NCBI RefSeq assembly: GCF_002161595.1
Contig: NZ_NFID01000001.1
Span: 248,001 to 312,000, forward strand
From: Gemmiger sp. An50
GTDB taxonomy: Bacteria; Bacillota; Clostridia; Oscillospirales; Ruminococcaceae
Direction of reading: 5' to 3'
DNA: 64,000 nucleotides
Positions 52,569 to 60,810 of this stretch are shown here, in pieces. The notes beneath the pieces are model-generated. The model searched no databases. It saw nothing but the letters and a program-made list of their open reading frames with translations, and was not told the DNA's origin. How positions within the stretch are numbered: the stretch's first letter is position 1; each line of letters begins with the position of its first letter. Both the position numbers and the translations under genes were made by a program.

Positions 52569-53494
52569 TTGTATTGATTTTGCTGGCCTTTGTCGGGATG
52601 CTGACCGGCATCTTCTTGATTCTGGGCATGACCCCCTTTACATTTGCGGAGGAACTGACCAAGCCGCTTTCTGGGCGGCAACAGCCGATTTCCAAGCGAA
52701 TCCAGCAGGTCAACCACCCCAAAGAGCCGAAGGGCATCCGTAAAACCGTGCTGGAAGCACGGGAGATGTTGATTCTCACCGGAAAGGGTGGGAAGTTTGC
52801 CGCCATTTGTGCTTTCTCTCTGTTCCTGGCGGCAATGGGTGCTGTGATCTGTATTGTGATTCAGAACTACTTTATGCTGCCGGTTTTGGCGGCCGGGATG
52901 GGCTTGCTCCCGTTCTGGTATGTCCTGTTCACCTCTCACAGCTATAAAAAGCTGATGAACAACGAGATTGAAACCGGACTGTCTATCATCACAAGTTCCT
53001 ATCTGCGCAGCGAGAGCATGATAACCGCTGTGGAAGAAAACATTCATTACCTGAACCCGCCTGTGGCAGATGTGTTCCGGGGCTTCTTGGCCGAAACCAA
53101 TATGATAAGCGCCGATGTGAAACAGGCACTCTCCAACATGAAGCCCAAACTGGACAACTATGTGTTTCGGGAATGGGTGGATGCCGCTATCGCCTGTCAG
53201 GACGATAAGAGCCTGAAAAGCACGCTCACCCCGATCATCGGGAAACTCTCGGATATGCGGATTGTTGCGGCGGAACTGGACTACCTGCTTTATGAGCCTT
53301 TCAAGGAATTTATCACAATGGCGTTCCTGCTCATTGGCAACATCCCATTGTTATACTTCCTGAATAAAGACTGGTACGATGTGCTTGTAAATACGGGCTT
53401 TGGCAAAGGGATTCTGGCGGTGTGTCTGCTGGTGCTGCTGATCTCGTTTGCGGCGGTGATCCGGCTCACCAAGCCCGTAGAATACAAGCGTTGA
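52565..53494 (+). CDS. tadB: TadB-like platform protein
   Basis: 309 residues with hydrophobic helices at the start (VLILLAFVGMLTGIFLIL), around 80-120 and at the C-terminus, and a GspF/T2SSF-type cytoplasmic domain between. It starts with GTG overlapping the tadA stop (GTGA). Together with TadC it would form the membrane platform. Confidence 0.85.
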   Translation: MIVLILLAFVGMLTGIFLILGMTPFTFAEELTKPLSGRQQPISKRIQQVNHPKEPKGIRKTVLEAREMLILTGKGGKFAAICAFSLFLAAMGAVICIVIQNYFMLPVLAAGMGLLPFWYVLFTSHSYKKLMNNEIETGLSIITSSYLRSESMITAVEENIHYLNPPVADVFRGFLAETNMISADVKQALSNMKPKLDNYVFREWVDAAIACQDDKSLKSTLTPIIGKLSDMRIVAAELDYLLYEPFKEFITMAFLLIGNIPLLYFLNKDWYDVLVNTGFGKGILAVCLLVLLISFAAVIRLTKPVEYKR

Positions 53495-53521
53495 TCTCGT
53501 CAGGAGGTGATACCATCGAGA

Positions 53522-53962
53522 GTGCTACCGATCTCCCTGCGGGATGCCAATGCGTTTGTTCTGGCGCATCACCGGCACAGTGGGCAGGTGCGCGGCTGTA
53601 AATTCTGTGTAGCTGTCGTAGATGATTTGGACGCCGTTCATGGAGTTGCGATTGTTGGGCGCCCCGTTGCCCGCCGACTGGATGATGGGAAAACAGCGGA
53701 AGTGACCCGGCTTTGCACCGATGGTATTGCCAACGGGTGCAGCTTCCTTTACAGCCGGTGCGCCCGGATTGCGAAACTGATGGGCTATCAGAAAATCATC
53801 ACCTACACCCTGGCAACCGAAAACGGAGCCAGCCTGCGAGCTTCCGGCTGGCAATGTGCGCCGGGACTGCGAGGCGGCGGGAACTGGAATGTGCCGGGGC
53901 GCCCCAGAGCCGACAGCCGCAACACCGGCCCCAAACGGCTCTATTACAAAGAATTGAGGTGA
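53522..53962 (+). CDS. XF1762-family GNAT-like protein
   Basis: About 146 residues. Blocks ISLRDANAFVLAHHRHSGQV, HGVAIVGRPVARRLDDG and RLCTDGIANGCSFLYSRCAR are those of the XF1762 family found in phages and ICEs, related to acetyltransferases. The start is uncertain (GTG 53522 or upstream codons after AGGAGG). It is oddly placed between tadB and tadC. Confidence 0.82.
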   Translation: MLPISLRDANAFVLAHHRHSGQVRGCKFCVAVVDDLDAVHGVAIVGRPVARRLDDGKTAEVTRLCTDGIANGCSFLYSRCARIAKLMGYQKIITYTLATENGASLRASGWQCAPGLRGGGNWNVPGRPRADSRNTGPKRLYYKELR

Positions 53963-53970
53963 CGCGAGTT

Positions 53971-54843
53971 TTGTATCTCATTTTGCTATGCTTTGGGACG
54001 CTCTTTGGCCTGGGAGCGTTCTTTTTGTTGGCCGGACTGCTCCGGCTGCCGACTTCCGCAAGCACAAAGGCGGTTCTGACCGTGACGAGCCGTGGAAAGT
54101 CACAGAAAGGCAGCATCAATGCTGTCCTGTTCGATATGGCCGCACGGCTCTCTCCGCTGGTACATCTGGACGGCTATAAGCGGAAGAAGCTGGAGGCACA
54201 GTTGAAATCCGCCGAAATTAAAATGTCCCCGGAAACCTATATTGCGGCGGCCTGGGTAAAGGCTGGTCTGATTGCTCTGCTGATAATTCCGGCCCTTCTG
54301 ATTTTCCCGATCCTTGCGCCGGTCATTGTGTTTCTGGCGGTGGCAGTTTACTTCAAAGAGCAGAAACGAGCGGACGAGATCGTTCAACAGCGCCGGGAAG
54401 AAATCGAAGCCGAGCTGCCCAGATTTGTAAACACCATTGAACAGGAACTCAGGGCATCCCGTGATGTGCTGAACATCCTGAAATCCTACCAGAGAAACGC
54501 TGGTCATGCCATGAAGCGGGAACTGGAAATCACGATTGCGGATATGGCATCCGGCAACGAGGAAAACGCACTCACCCGCATGGAGAGCCGGATTGGAAGT
54601 ACCATGCTGTCCGATGTGGTGCGCGGCTTGATCTCGGTCAAGCGCGGTGACAACGGTATCATGTATTTCCAGATGCTTTCTATGACCTTTAAGCAGTTGG
54701 AACTTCAAAAACTGAAACTGGAAGCCATGAAGCAGCCGGGAAAAATGCGTAAGTATTCCTTTATGCTGCTGGGCTGTTTCCTGCTGATGTATCTGGGTGT
54801 CCTGGGCTATGTGGTGTTGGAAGCCTTTGGCGAACTGTTCTAA
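53971..54843 (+). CDS. tadC: TadC-like platform protein
   Basis: 290 residues with an N-terminal helix (LYLILLCFGTLFGLGAFFLL), two central helices around 95-120, a cytoplasmic T2SSF domain (LPRFVNTIEQELRASRDVLN) and a C-terminal helix. TTG start at 53971, ten bases after GAGGT. Pairs with TadB. Confidence 0.82.
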   Translation: MYLILLCFGTLFGLGAFFLLAGLLRLPTSASTKAVLTVTSRGKSQKGSINAVLFDMAARLSPLVHLDGYKRKKLEAQLKSAEIKMSPETYIAAAWVKAGLIALLIIPALLIFPILAPVIVFLAVAVYFKEQKRADEIVQQRREEIEAELPRFVNTIEQELRASRDVLNILKSYQRNAGHAMKRELEITIADMASGNEENALTRMESRIGSTMLSDVVRGLISVKRGDNGIMYFQMLSMTFKQLELQKLKLEAMKQPGKMRKYSFMLLGCFLLMYLGVLGYVVLEAFGELF

Positions 54844-54859
54844 AGGAGGTGGAGAAACC

Positions 54860-55255
54860 GTGAAACGACTTCTGAAGGACAAACGGGGCGAGGGCTTTGT
54901 GGATGTGTGTGTCCTGGTTCTGGCGATTGCAATGGTTCTGGCTTTGGTGGTCCGCATTGCACCGGTATTCGTGGCAAAGCAGAACCTTGATGTCTTTGCA
55001 GACGAATTAGTTCGGACAGCAGAAATCAATGGGCAGGTTGGCTCTGCCACAAACGCAAAAGCAGCGGATTTGCGGGAGCAAACCGGACTCGACCCCAATA
55101 TCTCATGGAGCGACACCGGAAAAATCCAGCTCGGCAACGAGGTGGAAGTGACCCTCACAACCACCGTCAATATTGGGCTGTTCGGTGAGTTTGCATCCTT
55201 TCCTGTCACTCTGACGGCAAAGGCCAGCGGGACTTCGGAGGTGTATTGGAAGTGA
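54860..55255 (+). CDS. DUF4320-like pseudopilin
   Basis: 131 residues. After a basic start, RGEGFVDVCVLVLAIAMVLA has the G-E/F-type boundary and hydrophobic helix of a pseudopilin, followed by a beta-rich outer domain. GTG start with GGAGGTGG upstream. Probably processed by the TadV peptidase. Overlaps the next gene by four bases. Confidence 0.75.
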   Translation: MKRLLKDKRGEGFVDVCVLVLAIAMVLALVVRIAPVFVAKQNLDVFADELVRTAEINGQVGSATNAKAADLREQTGLDPNISWSDTGKIQLGNEVEVTLTTTVNIGLFGEFASFPVTLTAKASGTSEVYWK

Positions 55256-55797
55256 AGAAAATTCAAGAAGTCCTGAAAAACAAATCCGGGCAAGGCGTAC
55301 CGATGATTTTGGCCGTTGTCCTCTGCTGCCTGATTCTGGCCTGTGTGACCTTTGAGTATATGCGCTTGATGATCGTTGCGCAGGGGGTGCGTGATTCTGT
55401 CCAGTCCGCCATTGTAGATGTGGCCACCGAGAATTGGGATGAAGCCTATGCCGGTTTGCGTGAGGGTTACTCCGGTGGCTATCAACTTGCCGGTTCGTCC
55501 TGGTCACAGAATGTTACCAGCGGCAATGTATACGCCCGCCTGCAAGATGTTTTGGGCATTGAATACGAGGGCGGGCAGTATGTAAAGTACAGCGGCGAGA
55601 ATTTGGAGTATCGACTGTACGACCTGCACCTGGATGTAGAAAATGCTCCGCTGGCCCCGTCTGTGCCGGATGGCATTACGCAGCTCAATGTCACAGGGAC
55701 AATCACTGTTGATGTGCCGCTTTCCTTTGGGTTCGGGCATCTGCCCCCCATGCAGATCACCATGAAACTCAACGCCAAATATGTTCCCAGGTTTTAA
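55252..55797 (+). CDS. tadE: TadE-like pseudopilin
   Basis: 181 residues: SGQGVPMILAVVLCCLILAC near residue 15 gives one membrane helix preceded by a TadE-like boundary, then an extracytoplasmic domain with several Tyr/Gly-rich segments. GTG at 55252 overlaps the previous stop. Last gene of the tad set. Confidence 0.72.
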   Translation: MKKIQEVLKNKSGQGVPMILAVVLCCLILACVTFEYMRLMIVAQGVRDSVQSAIVDVATENWDEAYAGLREGYSGGYQLAGSSWSQNVTSGNVYARLQDVLGIEYEGGQYVKYSGENLEYRLYDLHLDVENAPLAPSVPDGITQLNVTGTITVDVPLSFGFGHLPPMQITMKLNAKYVPRF

Positions 55798-55860
55798 TTT
55801 TGTGTATTTCGCCCTGCCGCTTTTCCATAGCGCAAAAAAATATTTGGCAGGAATCACACC

Positions 55861-55890
55861 TGGACGCCGTATTTGTGCAAATGGTATAAT
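55861..55890 (+). promoter_or_regulatory. Possible internal promoter before the secreted-protein genes
   Basis: TGGACG (55861-55866), an 18-base spacer and perfect TATAAT (55885-55890) in the 150-base gap after the tad genes. Only the -10 box is strong. Confidence 0.45.
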
Positions 55891-55949
55891 GATGGCGAGA
55901 AATATCACCATCATTTTAATATAAAATCACCGTACAAGGAGGTTTTCAA

Positions 55950-56495
55950 ATGAGTGCAAAAAACAAGAAGCTGTTGGCCGTTCTTGGCGCAGCCACCGTT
56001 GTGGTAATTGTGATTGCCGCAGTGCTGCTGGGCAAGGGAGGGCAGACCACAACCGTTGATCCGGCATCCACCCCCTCGGATGTATCTGCCGAGGATGTGG
56101 ATAGCAGCAATACCCCGGACAGCAGCTCCAGCGAACCGCTGGTAGTGGTGCCGGACACCTCTAAACCCGAAGCGACTGACAGCCAGAACCAGACCGATGC
56201 TGTTTTGAATGTGGAGGAAGAAGATCAGGTAGACGTTAACCTGACCGACAGTGAAAAGAAACCCGAAACCACTCCGCCCCCGGCGCCTTCTCAGGAGGAA
56301 CAGCAGGCGGCCAGCGAAAAGGATGAGCCGATTGTGCATGAGCCGGACAGCAACCAACCCCAGACCGGCGACACACAGGGCGGTTCCATCTATCTGGAGG
56401 GCTTTGGCTGGATCACCGACGAGGGCGGCGGCTCCGTCCAGCACAACATTGACTCTGATGGAGATATAAATAAACAGGTCGGCAACATGGGCTGA
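55950..56495 (+). CDS. Membrane-anchored Pro/Ser/Glu-rich protein
   Basis: 181 residues. One N-terminal helix (LLAVLGAATVVVIVIAAVLL), then a long disordered stretch rich in Ser, Thr, Pro, Asp and Glu (residues 30-140), and a short ordered end (GSIYLEGFGWITDEGGG). It probably stands out from the membrane through the cell wall. AGGAGG upstream; a terminator follows. Confidence 0.75.
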   Translation: MSAKNKKLLAVLGAATVVVIVIAAVLLGKGGQTTTVDPASTPSDVSAEDVDSSNTPDSSSSEPLVVVPDTSKPEATDSQNQTDAVLNVEEEDQVDVNLTDSEKKPETTPPPAPSQEEQQAASEKDEPIVHEPDSNQPQTGDTQGGSIYLEGFGWITDEGGGSVQHNIDSDGDINKQVGNMG

Positions 56496-56507
56496 TAACA
56501 AGCCCGG

Positions 56508-56538
56508 AGAGTACGGTAGCGATACCGTACTCTTTTTT
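56508..56538 (+). terminator. Terminator after the Pro/Ser-rich protein gene
   Basis: GAGTACGGTA-GCGA-TACCGTACTC followed by seven T residues. It is one of the few perfect terminators inside the transfer region and separates the tad part from the VirB4 part. Confidence 0.88.
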
Positions 56539-56570
56539 TGTTCTCAACTAATTTGATTGGAGGTGCGTTT

Positions 56571-58268
56571 TTGAAGCGGATATTTGTGATACTGCTCACA
56601 TTTGTGCTGCTGTTGGGTATCTGTCCTATGAGCGCCCTGGCAGAAACCGGAGGAAGCGGAAACGTGGATGGCGGTGGCGGCGATATGGGGCAAGGAACCT
56701 CGCAGAACTCCTGGAACCCTGGTATGGATGGTGTACGAATTACTGTGGTTGATGCAGAATCCGGTCAGCCTGTGTCGTCCTCTTTTGATCTGACTAATAA
56801 AACTCCATCTATCAAGATTCATTTTGGGAAAGTCAGTAAAATTCAATATGCAAATGGGGCAAGTATTTCTCCTACCACGGGGAATTACGACTACTACACC
56901 CCCGCAACCCCTATGCCGAGGATCGTCAGCAGTGGCAGCCAGAATGCCAGCATTGAAGCAATCAAGAAATACTTCTGCTCCGAGTATGCGGTAAAACTGG
57001 TGGCGCAGCAGACCGGAATCGCATACGAGGAACTGATTGGCGGACAGTACAAGCTGTTTTTGGAGCCAATCGCCTATTTTAAGCACAACGGAATTATGAT
57101 GGCCATGACTGCCCATGAAGCCGCGCTCTATGATAATCAGGCAGGCGGGTCCTTGCGTAAGACAATGACGAGTTTGACCCATAAAAACCTGCCGCTGGCT
57201 ATGTTCCTGGAATATGCGGATATGGGATTTCCGGCCTATACAGGGGCTACCAATAAGACCTGTTCCAACGATACTATTATCACCTATCTGGGTATGGGTA
57301 TTGTATGGTTTACCGACCCGCCCGAACAGCCGGAGCCAACCGACTATGACTACGAGTATCGTGTGGATACAGATGTCATCACGCCGGTAACGCTTTATGC
57401 GGGATCGGAGATCAATCCTGATAGCCCTGCTACGGTATCCTTTAGTATCAACGGCAGCACCTACCGGATGAACAATATTGTGATTCCATCGGGAGATAGT
57501 CAGATTGCCTGGGTAAAGTGGCATACACCGTCGGAGCCGCAGGATATTACCATCTATGTCAGCACTAACAAAGGTTCGTTAAGCCAAAGCACCATTCACG
57601 CAAAGGTGGTAGATCTCTCCGGCAACGACCCGCCCGATCCGAAAGCCACCGATACAATGGGAAGCTGGTCGGCCAGCAGCATTCCCAGCCGAGAAACCAA
57701 GACCTATGCAGCATGGAGTGTCTGGTGGGCGAAATGGCACCCCTATTGGGTGTGGCACAGCACAGGGAAAAACACAGGATATTGGGTAGACGATGGATGG
57801 TATGATTACTTCCGGGACAATTACTCGGCCAGCATGACCGCCACCACCCGAATCGAGCCGGACGAAAAGGTTCCCACCGCTTCGGGCGATTTGATGAAAT
57901 CAGGCTATGGCGTAACAAACACTGTAACGGCAACCGTCAGCACCTCTGCCCCGCTATCGCACTATACCTACGGGCAGACAGCCGTATCCTACTTCCCGGA
58001 GTTTGGCTATGGAACCTACTGGCGGCTGTTGGAGCGGCTCACCAGCGGAACAACGGCGCGGTTCCAGTTTGCCAAAAACATTTACAGCACCTATAACCAG
58101 CGGGTGCATTTTTCGCCGGTTTGGTTCCCGGACGGGAGCTACACAGTCAATACTCATGTGATGGATATTTGGACGCCTGCGGGGATGCTTGCCATGAATC
58201 TCACCGATGATGTAACGATCAGCGGCTCCCTCTATGATGATTGGCATATCGCACCGGGCAATCCGTAA
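56571..58268 (+). CDS. Large secreted protein, function unknown
   Basis: 565 residues from TTG 56571 (GGAGGTGCG upstream). A signal peptide ends near PMSALAET, followed by a Gly-rich linker (GNVDGGGGDMGQG). The outer domain is rich in Trp/Tyr (WSVWWAKWHPYWVWH) and has Ig-like beta-strand patterns (VTLYAGSEINPDSPATVSFS). No anchor or sorting signal is seen. Could be an adhesin or a pilus-associated protein; that is inference. Confidence 0.78.
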   Translation: MKRIFVILLTFVLLLGICPMSALAETGGSGNVDGGGGDMGQGTSQNSWNPGMDGVRITVVDAESGQPVSSSFDLTNKTPSIKIHFGKVSKIQYANGASISPTTGNYDYYTPATPMPRIVSSGSQNASIEAIKKYFCSEYAVKLVAQQTGIAYEELIGGQYKLFLEPIAYFKHNGIMMAMTAHEAALYDNQAGGSLRKTMTSLTHKNLPLAMFLEYADMGFPAYTGATNKTCSNDTIITYLGMGIVWFTDPPEQPEPTDYDYEYRVDTDVITPVTLYAGSEINPDSPATVSFSINGSTYRMNNIVIPSGDSQIAWVKWHTPSEPQDITIYVSTNKGSLSQSTIHAKVVDLSGNDPPDPKATDTMGSWSASSIPSRETKTYAAWSVWWAKWHPYWVWHSTGKNTGYWVDDGWYDYFRDNYSASMTATTRIEPDEKVPTASGDLMKSGYGVTNTVTATVSTSAPLSHYTYGQTAVSYFPEFGYGTYWRLLERLTSGTTARFQFAKNIYSTYNQRVHFSPVWFPDGSYTVNTHVMDIWTPAGMLAMNLTDDVTISGSLYDDWHIAPGNP

Positions 58269-58285
58269 AGAAAAGGAGAATGGAT

Positions 58286-58723
58286 ATGAACGACAACAGA
58301 ATGATTCGGATTATGGTGTTTGAACCTGGGCGGGCGCCTTATACGACCATGCTGGAGGATTCTCTGGAACACCGGCAGGAACTTGTGGGCGGGGACATTG
58401 AGTGTATTCCTCTGCCCTGCGAAACGGTTCTCTGCTGCAATGCGTCCGGGAAACTGACAGGTCTGCCGGAGAACCGACAGTACGGGCCGGATATCCTTCA
58501 CGGAACTTTTTTCCTCTATTGCGATACCCCGGAAGGACGGGGCGTTTCTTTGACCGATGAACAGATTGCCGTGTATCAGGAGTATTTTCCGCAGCCGGTC
58601 CCCGCAGCGGTATCCTTTGAAGTACGGTCCGCCGCCGACATGAAAGAGTTTATGAACCTCATGTTCGGCAAGGGATGGGACATGGACACCGGAGCCGGAG
58701 AGGATATGGAGGCAAGCCGATGA
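58286..58723 (+). CDS. DUF3846-like ICE protein
   Basis: 145 residues. IRIMVFEPGRAPYTTMLEDS, LVGGDIECIPLP and VLCCNASGKLTGLPENR are the DUF3846 pattern. ATG 58286 is chosen because AAAGGAG lies eight bases upstream. Ends GAGEDMEASR. The next gene starts in its stop codon (ATGA). Confidence 0.85.
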   Translation: MNDNRMIRIMVFEPGRAPYTTMLEDSLEHRQELVGGDIECIPLPCETVLCCNASGKLTGLPENRQYGPDILHGTFFLYCDTPEGRGVSLTDEQIAVYQEYFPQPVPAAVSFEVRSAADMKEFMNLMFGKGWDMDTGAGEDMEASR

Positions 58724-59083
58724 GCAAAATGTTTTCGGTGGTGACTCTGGATGCCTCCCACTCTCTGATGACGGAGCATTTTGTCCCCGGTAGCCCTGAT
58801 GGGCTGGATGAACTGCTGGACTGTGATGAAATCTCTGAGGTTCTTGCCGAATGGCCCCCTGGGGGATACCATCGAAGCGAAAATTCAGACCTATCTCTAT
58901 GGAGATGGCGAAACCGTGCGCGCTGACGAGGAGGATTTGGCTTTCTTCCGAGAGCATTTTGACGAGCTGGACGCCAGCGATGCCCTGGACTGCATCTCAG
59001 ACCACAGCTTTTCTTTTGAATCGGACGAGTTGGATTTTGGGTACGGCGAAGAAAGCGAAGATGAAGAAGATTTGGAACTATAA
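58720..59083 (+). pseudogene. Accessory gene split by a +1 frameshift
   Basis: Frame one gives MSKMFSVVTLDASHSLMTEH to about LAEWP; the second frame continues GDTIEAKIQTYLYGDGE and ends DEEDLEL, one of the recurring acidic tails. The switch falls at CCCCCTGGGGG (58855-58865): removing one C or one G restores a single 120-residue protein. It could be a mutation, a sequencing error or a programmed frameshift. Start ATG overlaps the DUF3846 stop. Confidence 0.75.
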
Positions 59084-59143
59084 GACACGGCTCTGCTGAA
59101 AAGCAGGGCCTATTTTTATGGCAAAGAAAGCGAGGTCGATAAA

Positions 59144-59842
59144 TTGCTTTTGCCGATTATTATGATCTGCGTCTGTGCGCTGCTGGGCGGTGGGACGCTG
59201 ATTTTTCTGAAGTTGTCGGCCAAACACAAAAAATCGAAGAACAAGGACAAGGAAGAACTGGCCCAGATCACCGCCAATGAGTTTGTGAATGTGAAAGATA
59301 TTCGGGGGAACTTCCTCTATACCCGTGACAATCTGGCTCTGGCGTATCTGAAGATCTACCCGATCAGCACAGAACTGTTCAGCAAAAACGAAAAGCGGCT
59401 GATTGCCAAGCAGCTTACGGTGAGCCTGTCCAGCGCACAGTACCCGTTTCAGCTTCTTGCTGTATCCCGCCCGGTAGATATTTCTCCGCTGTTGTCGGAG
59501 CTGTCTGCCACACTCACTTCTTCTTCCGATGTGAAGCAAAAGGAACTGCTGAAGCAGGAAATCGTGGAAATGGGCGCCTTTGCTCTTTCCGGCGAGGTTG
59601 TGGAACGGCAATTCTACATCAAGATTTGGGATAGGGTAAGCGATGGCGTTGAGCGCGATCTGCTTCAGAAGCTCAAGCTGCTCGGCGGATATTTTTCGGA
59701 CAGCGGCATTCAGACCGAGATTTTAGAGCAGCAGGATATTGTCCGGCTGTGCAACCTGGTCAACAACCCCGCCTATGTGCATTTGGAGGATTCCGGCATC
59801 AATGCTGCGATCCCGATTTTGGAAAGTGTAGGTGTTGCCTAA
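59144..59842 (+). CDS. Membrane-anchored transfer protein upstream of VirB4
   Basis: 232 residues from TTG at 59144 (GAGG upstream). One N-terminal helix (LLPIIMICVCALLGGGTLIF), a Lys-rich junction, then a soluble domain with NVKDIRGNFLYTRDNLALAY and AVSRPVDISPLLSEL that recalls the N-terminal domain of VirB4/TrsE proteins. Since the downstream VirB4 already has its own N-domain, this is likely a separate T4SS subunit. Confidence 0.68.
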   Translation: MLLPIIMICVCALLGGGTLIFLKLSAKHKKSKNKDKEELAQITANEFVNVKDIRGNFLYTRDNLALAYLKIYPISTELFSKNEKRLIAKQLTVSLSSAQYPFQLLAVSRPVDISPLLSELSATLTSSSDVKQKELLKQEIVEMGAFALSGEVVERQFYIKIWDRVSDGVERDLLQKLKLLGGYFSDSGIQTEILEQQDIVRLCNLVNNPAYVHLEDSGINAAIPILESVGVA

Positions 59843-59844
59843 GT

Positions 59845-60810
59845 ATGAAGCACACCCGGCAGGATTTGAAAATCATGCAGGGTTGGAGCCTCGAAAGAAA
59901 AATCAGAGTTACGCAGACGAGAATCATGGAATGGTATATGCGGTACGATGGGCAGGTCTTTATCAGCTTTTCGGGCGGTAAAGACTCCACCGTGCTGCTT
60001 GATCTGGCACGGCGGGTCTACCCTGATATTCCTGCTGTGTATGTTGACACGGGGTTGGAATACCCCGAACTGCGCGATTTCGTAAAAACGAAGGACAATG
60101 TTATTTGGCTTCGCCCGCGCTATCCGTTCACTCAGATTCTTGAGAAGTACGGCTATCCGATCATCTCCAAAGAGGTTTCGGATGTTATCAACGGCGCAAG
60201 AAAGGGACAACCTTACCGTCTGGCACGACTCAATGGAGAACTGCTGGACAAGAACGGAAAGAAGTCGATTTACAACTGCGAGAATTACAAATACCTTCTG
60301 GACGCTCCCTTCAAGATTTCGGCAAGGTGTTGTTACCACATGAAAAAAGCGCCGCTGAACAAATTTGAAAGGCAGTCCGGGCGGCACCCGATTACGGGTG
60401 TCCTGGCCTGCGAAAGCAAGCTGCGGGAGCAATCCTGGATCAAGTTTGGCTGCAACGGCTTCGAGCGCCAGCGGCCTCTCAGCCAGCCCCTTGCGTTCTG
60501 GCTGGAAGAAGATATTTTGCGGTATCTGAAAATGACCGGCATTCCCTATGCCCCCATCTATGGGGACATTGTTGAAAGCCGCAAGAAGAACGGCACCCCG
60601 ATTCTGAAAACCACCGGTGTTTCCAGATCGGGGTGTATGTATTGTATGTACGGCGTTCATCTGGAGCATGAGCCGAACCGATTTCAGCTTATGCAGGTGA
60701 CGCATCCCCAGCAGTATGATTACTGCATCAATAAATTGGGGTGCGGCGCTGTGCTGGACTACATTGGGGTGCCTTACCGCAATCAACAGTTGGAGGTGGA
60801 TCATTGTTAG
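59845..60810 (+). CDS. PAPS-reductase-like ATP pyrophosphatase
   Basis: 321 residues of the CysH-like/adenine nucleotide alpha hydrolase class. The PP-loop FISFSGGKDSTVLLDL lies near residue 37, then VYVDTGLEYPELRDFV and SRSGCMYCMYG with paired cysteines near 262, plus further Cys near 157 and 190. Such proteins activate a substrate with ATP and use bound sulfur or Fe-S chemistry; the target here is unknown (nucleic acid modification is possible). It sits between two transfer genes and overlaps virB4 by seven bases. Confidence 0.82.
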   Translation: MKHTRQDLKIMQGWSLERKIRVTQTRIMEWYMRYDGQVFISFSGGKDSTVLLDLARRVYPDIPAVYVDTGLEYPELRDFVKTKDNVIWLRPRYPFTQILEKYGYPIISKEVSDVINGARKGQPYRLARLNGELLDKNGKKSIYNCENYKYLLDAPFKISARCCYHMKKAPLNKFERQSGRHPITGVLACESKLREQSWIKFGCNGFERQRPLSQPLAFWLEEDILRYLKMTGIPYAPIYGDIVESRKKNGTPILKTTGVSRSGCMYCMYGVHLEHEPNRFQLMQVTHPQQYDYCINKLGCGAVLDYIGVPYRNQQLEVDHC

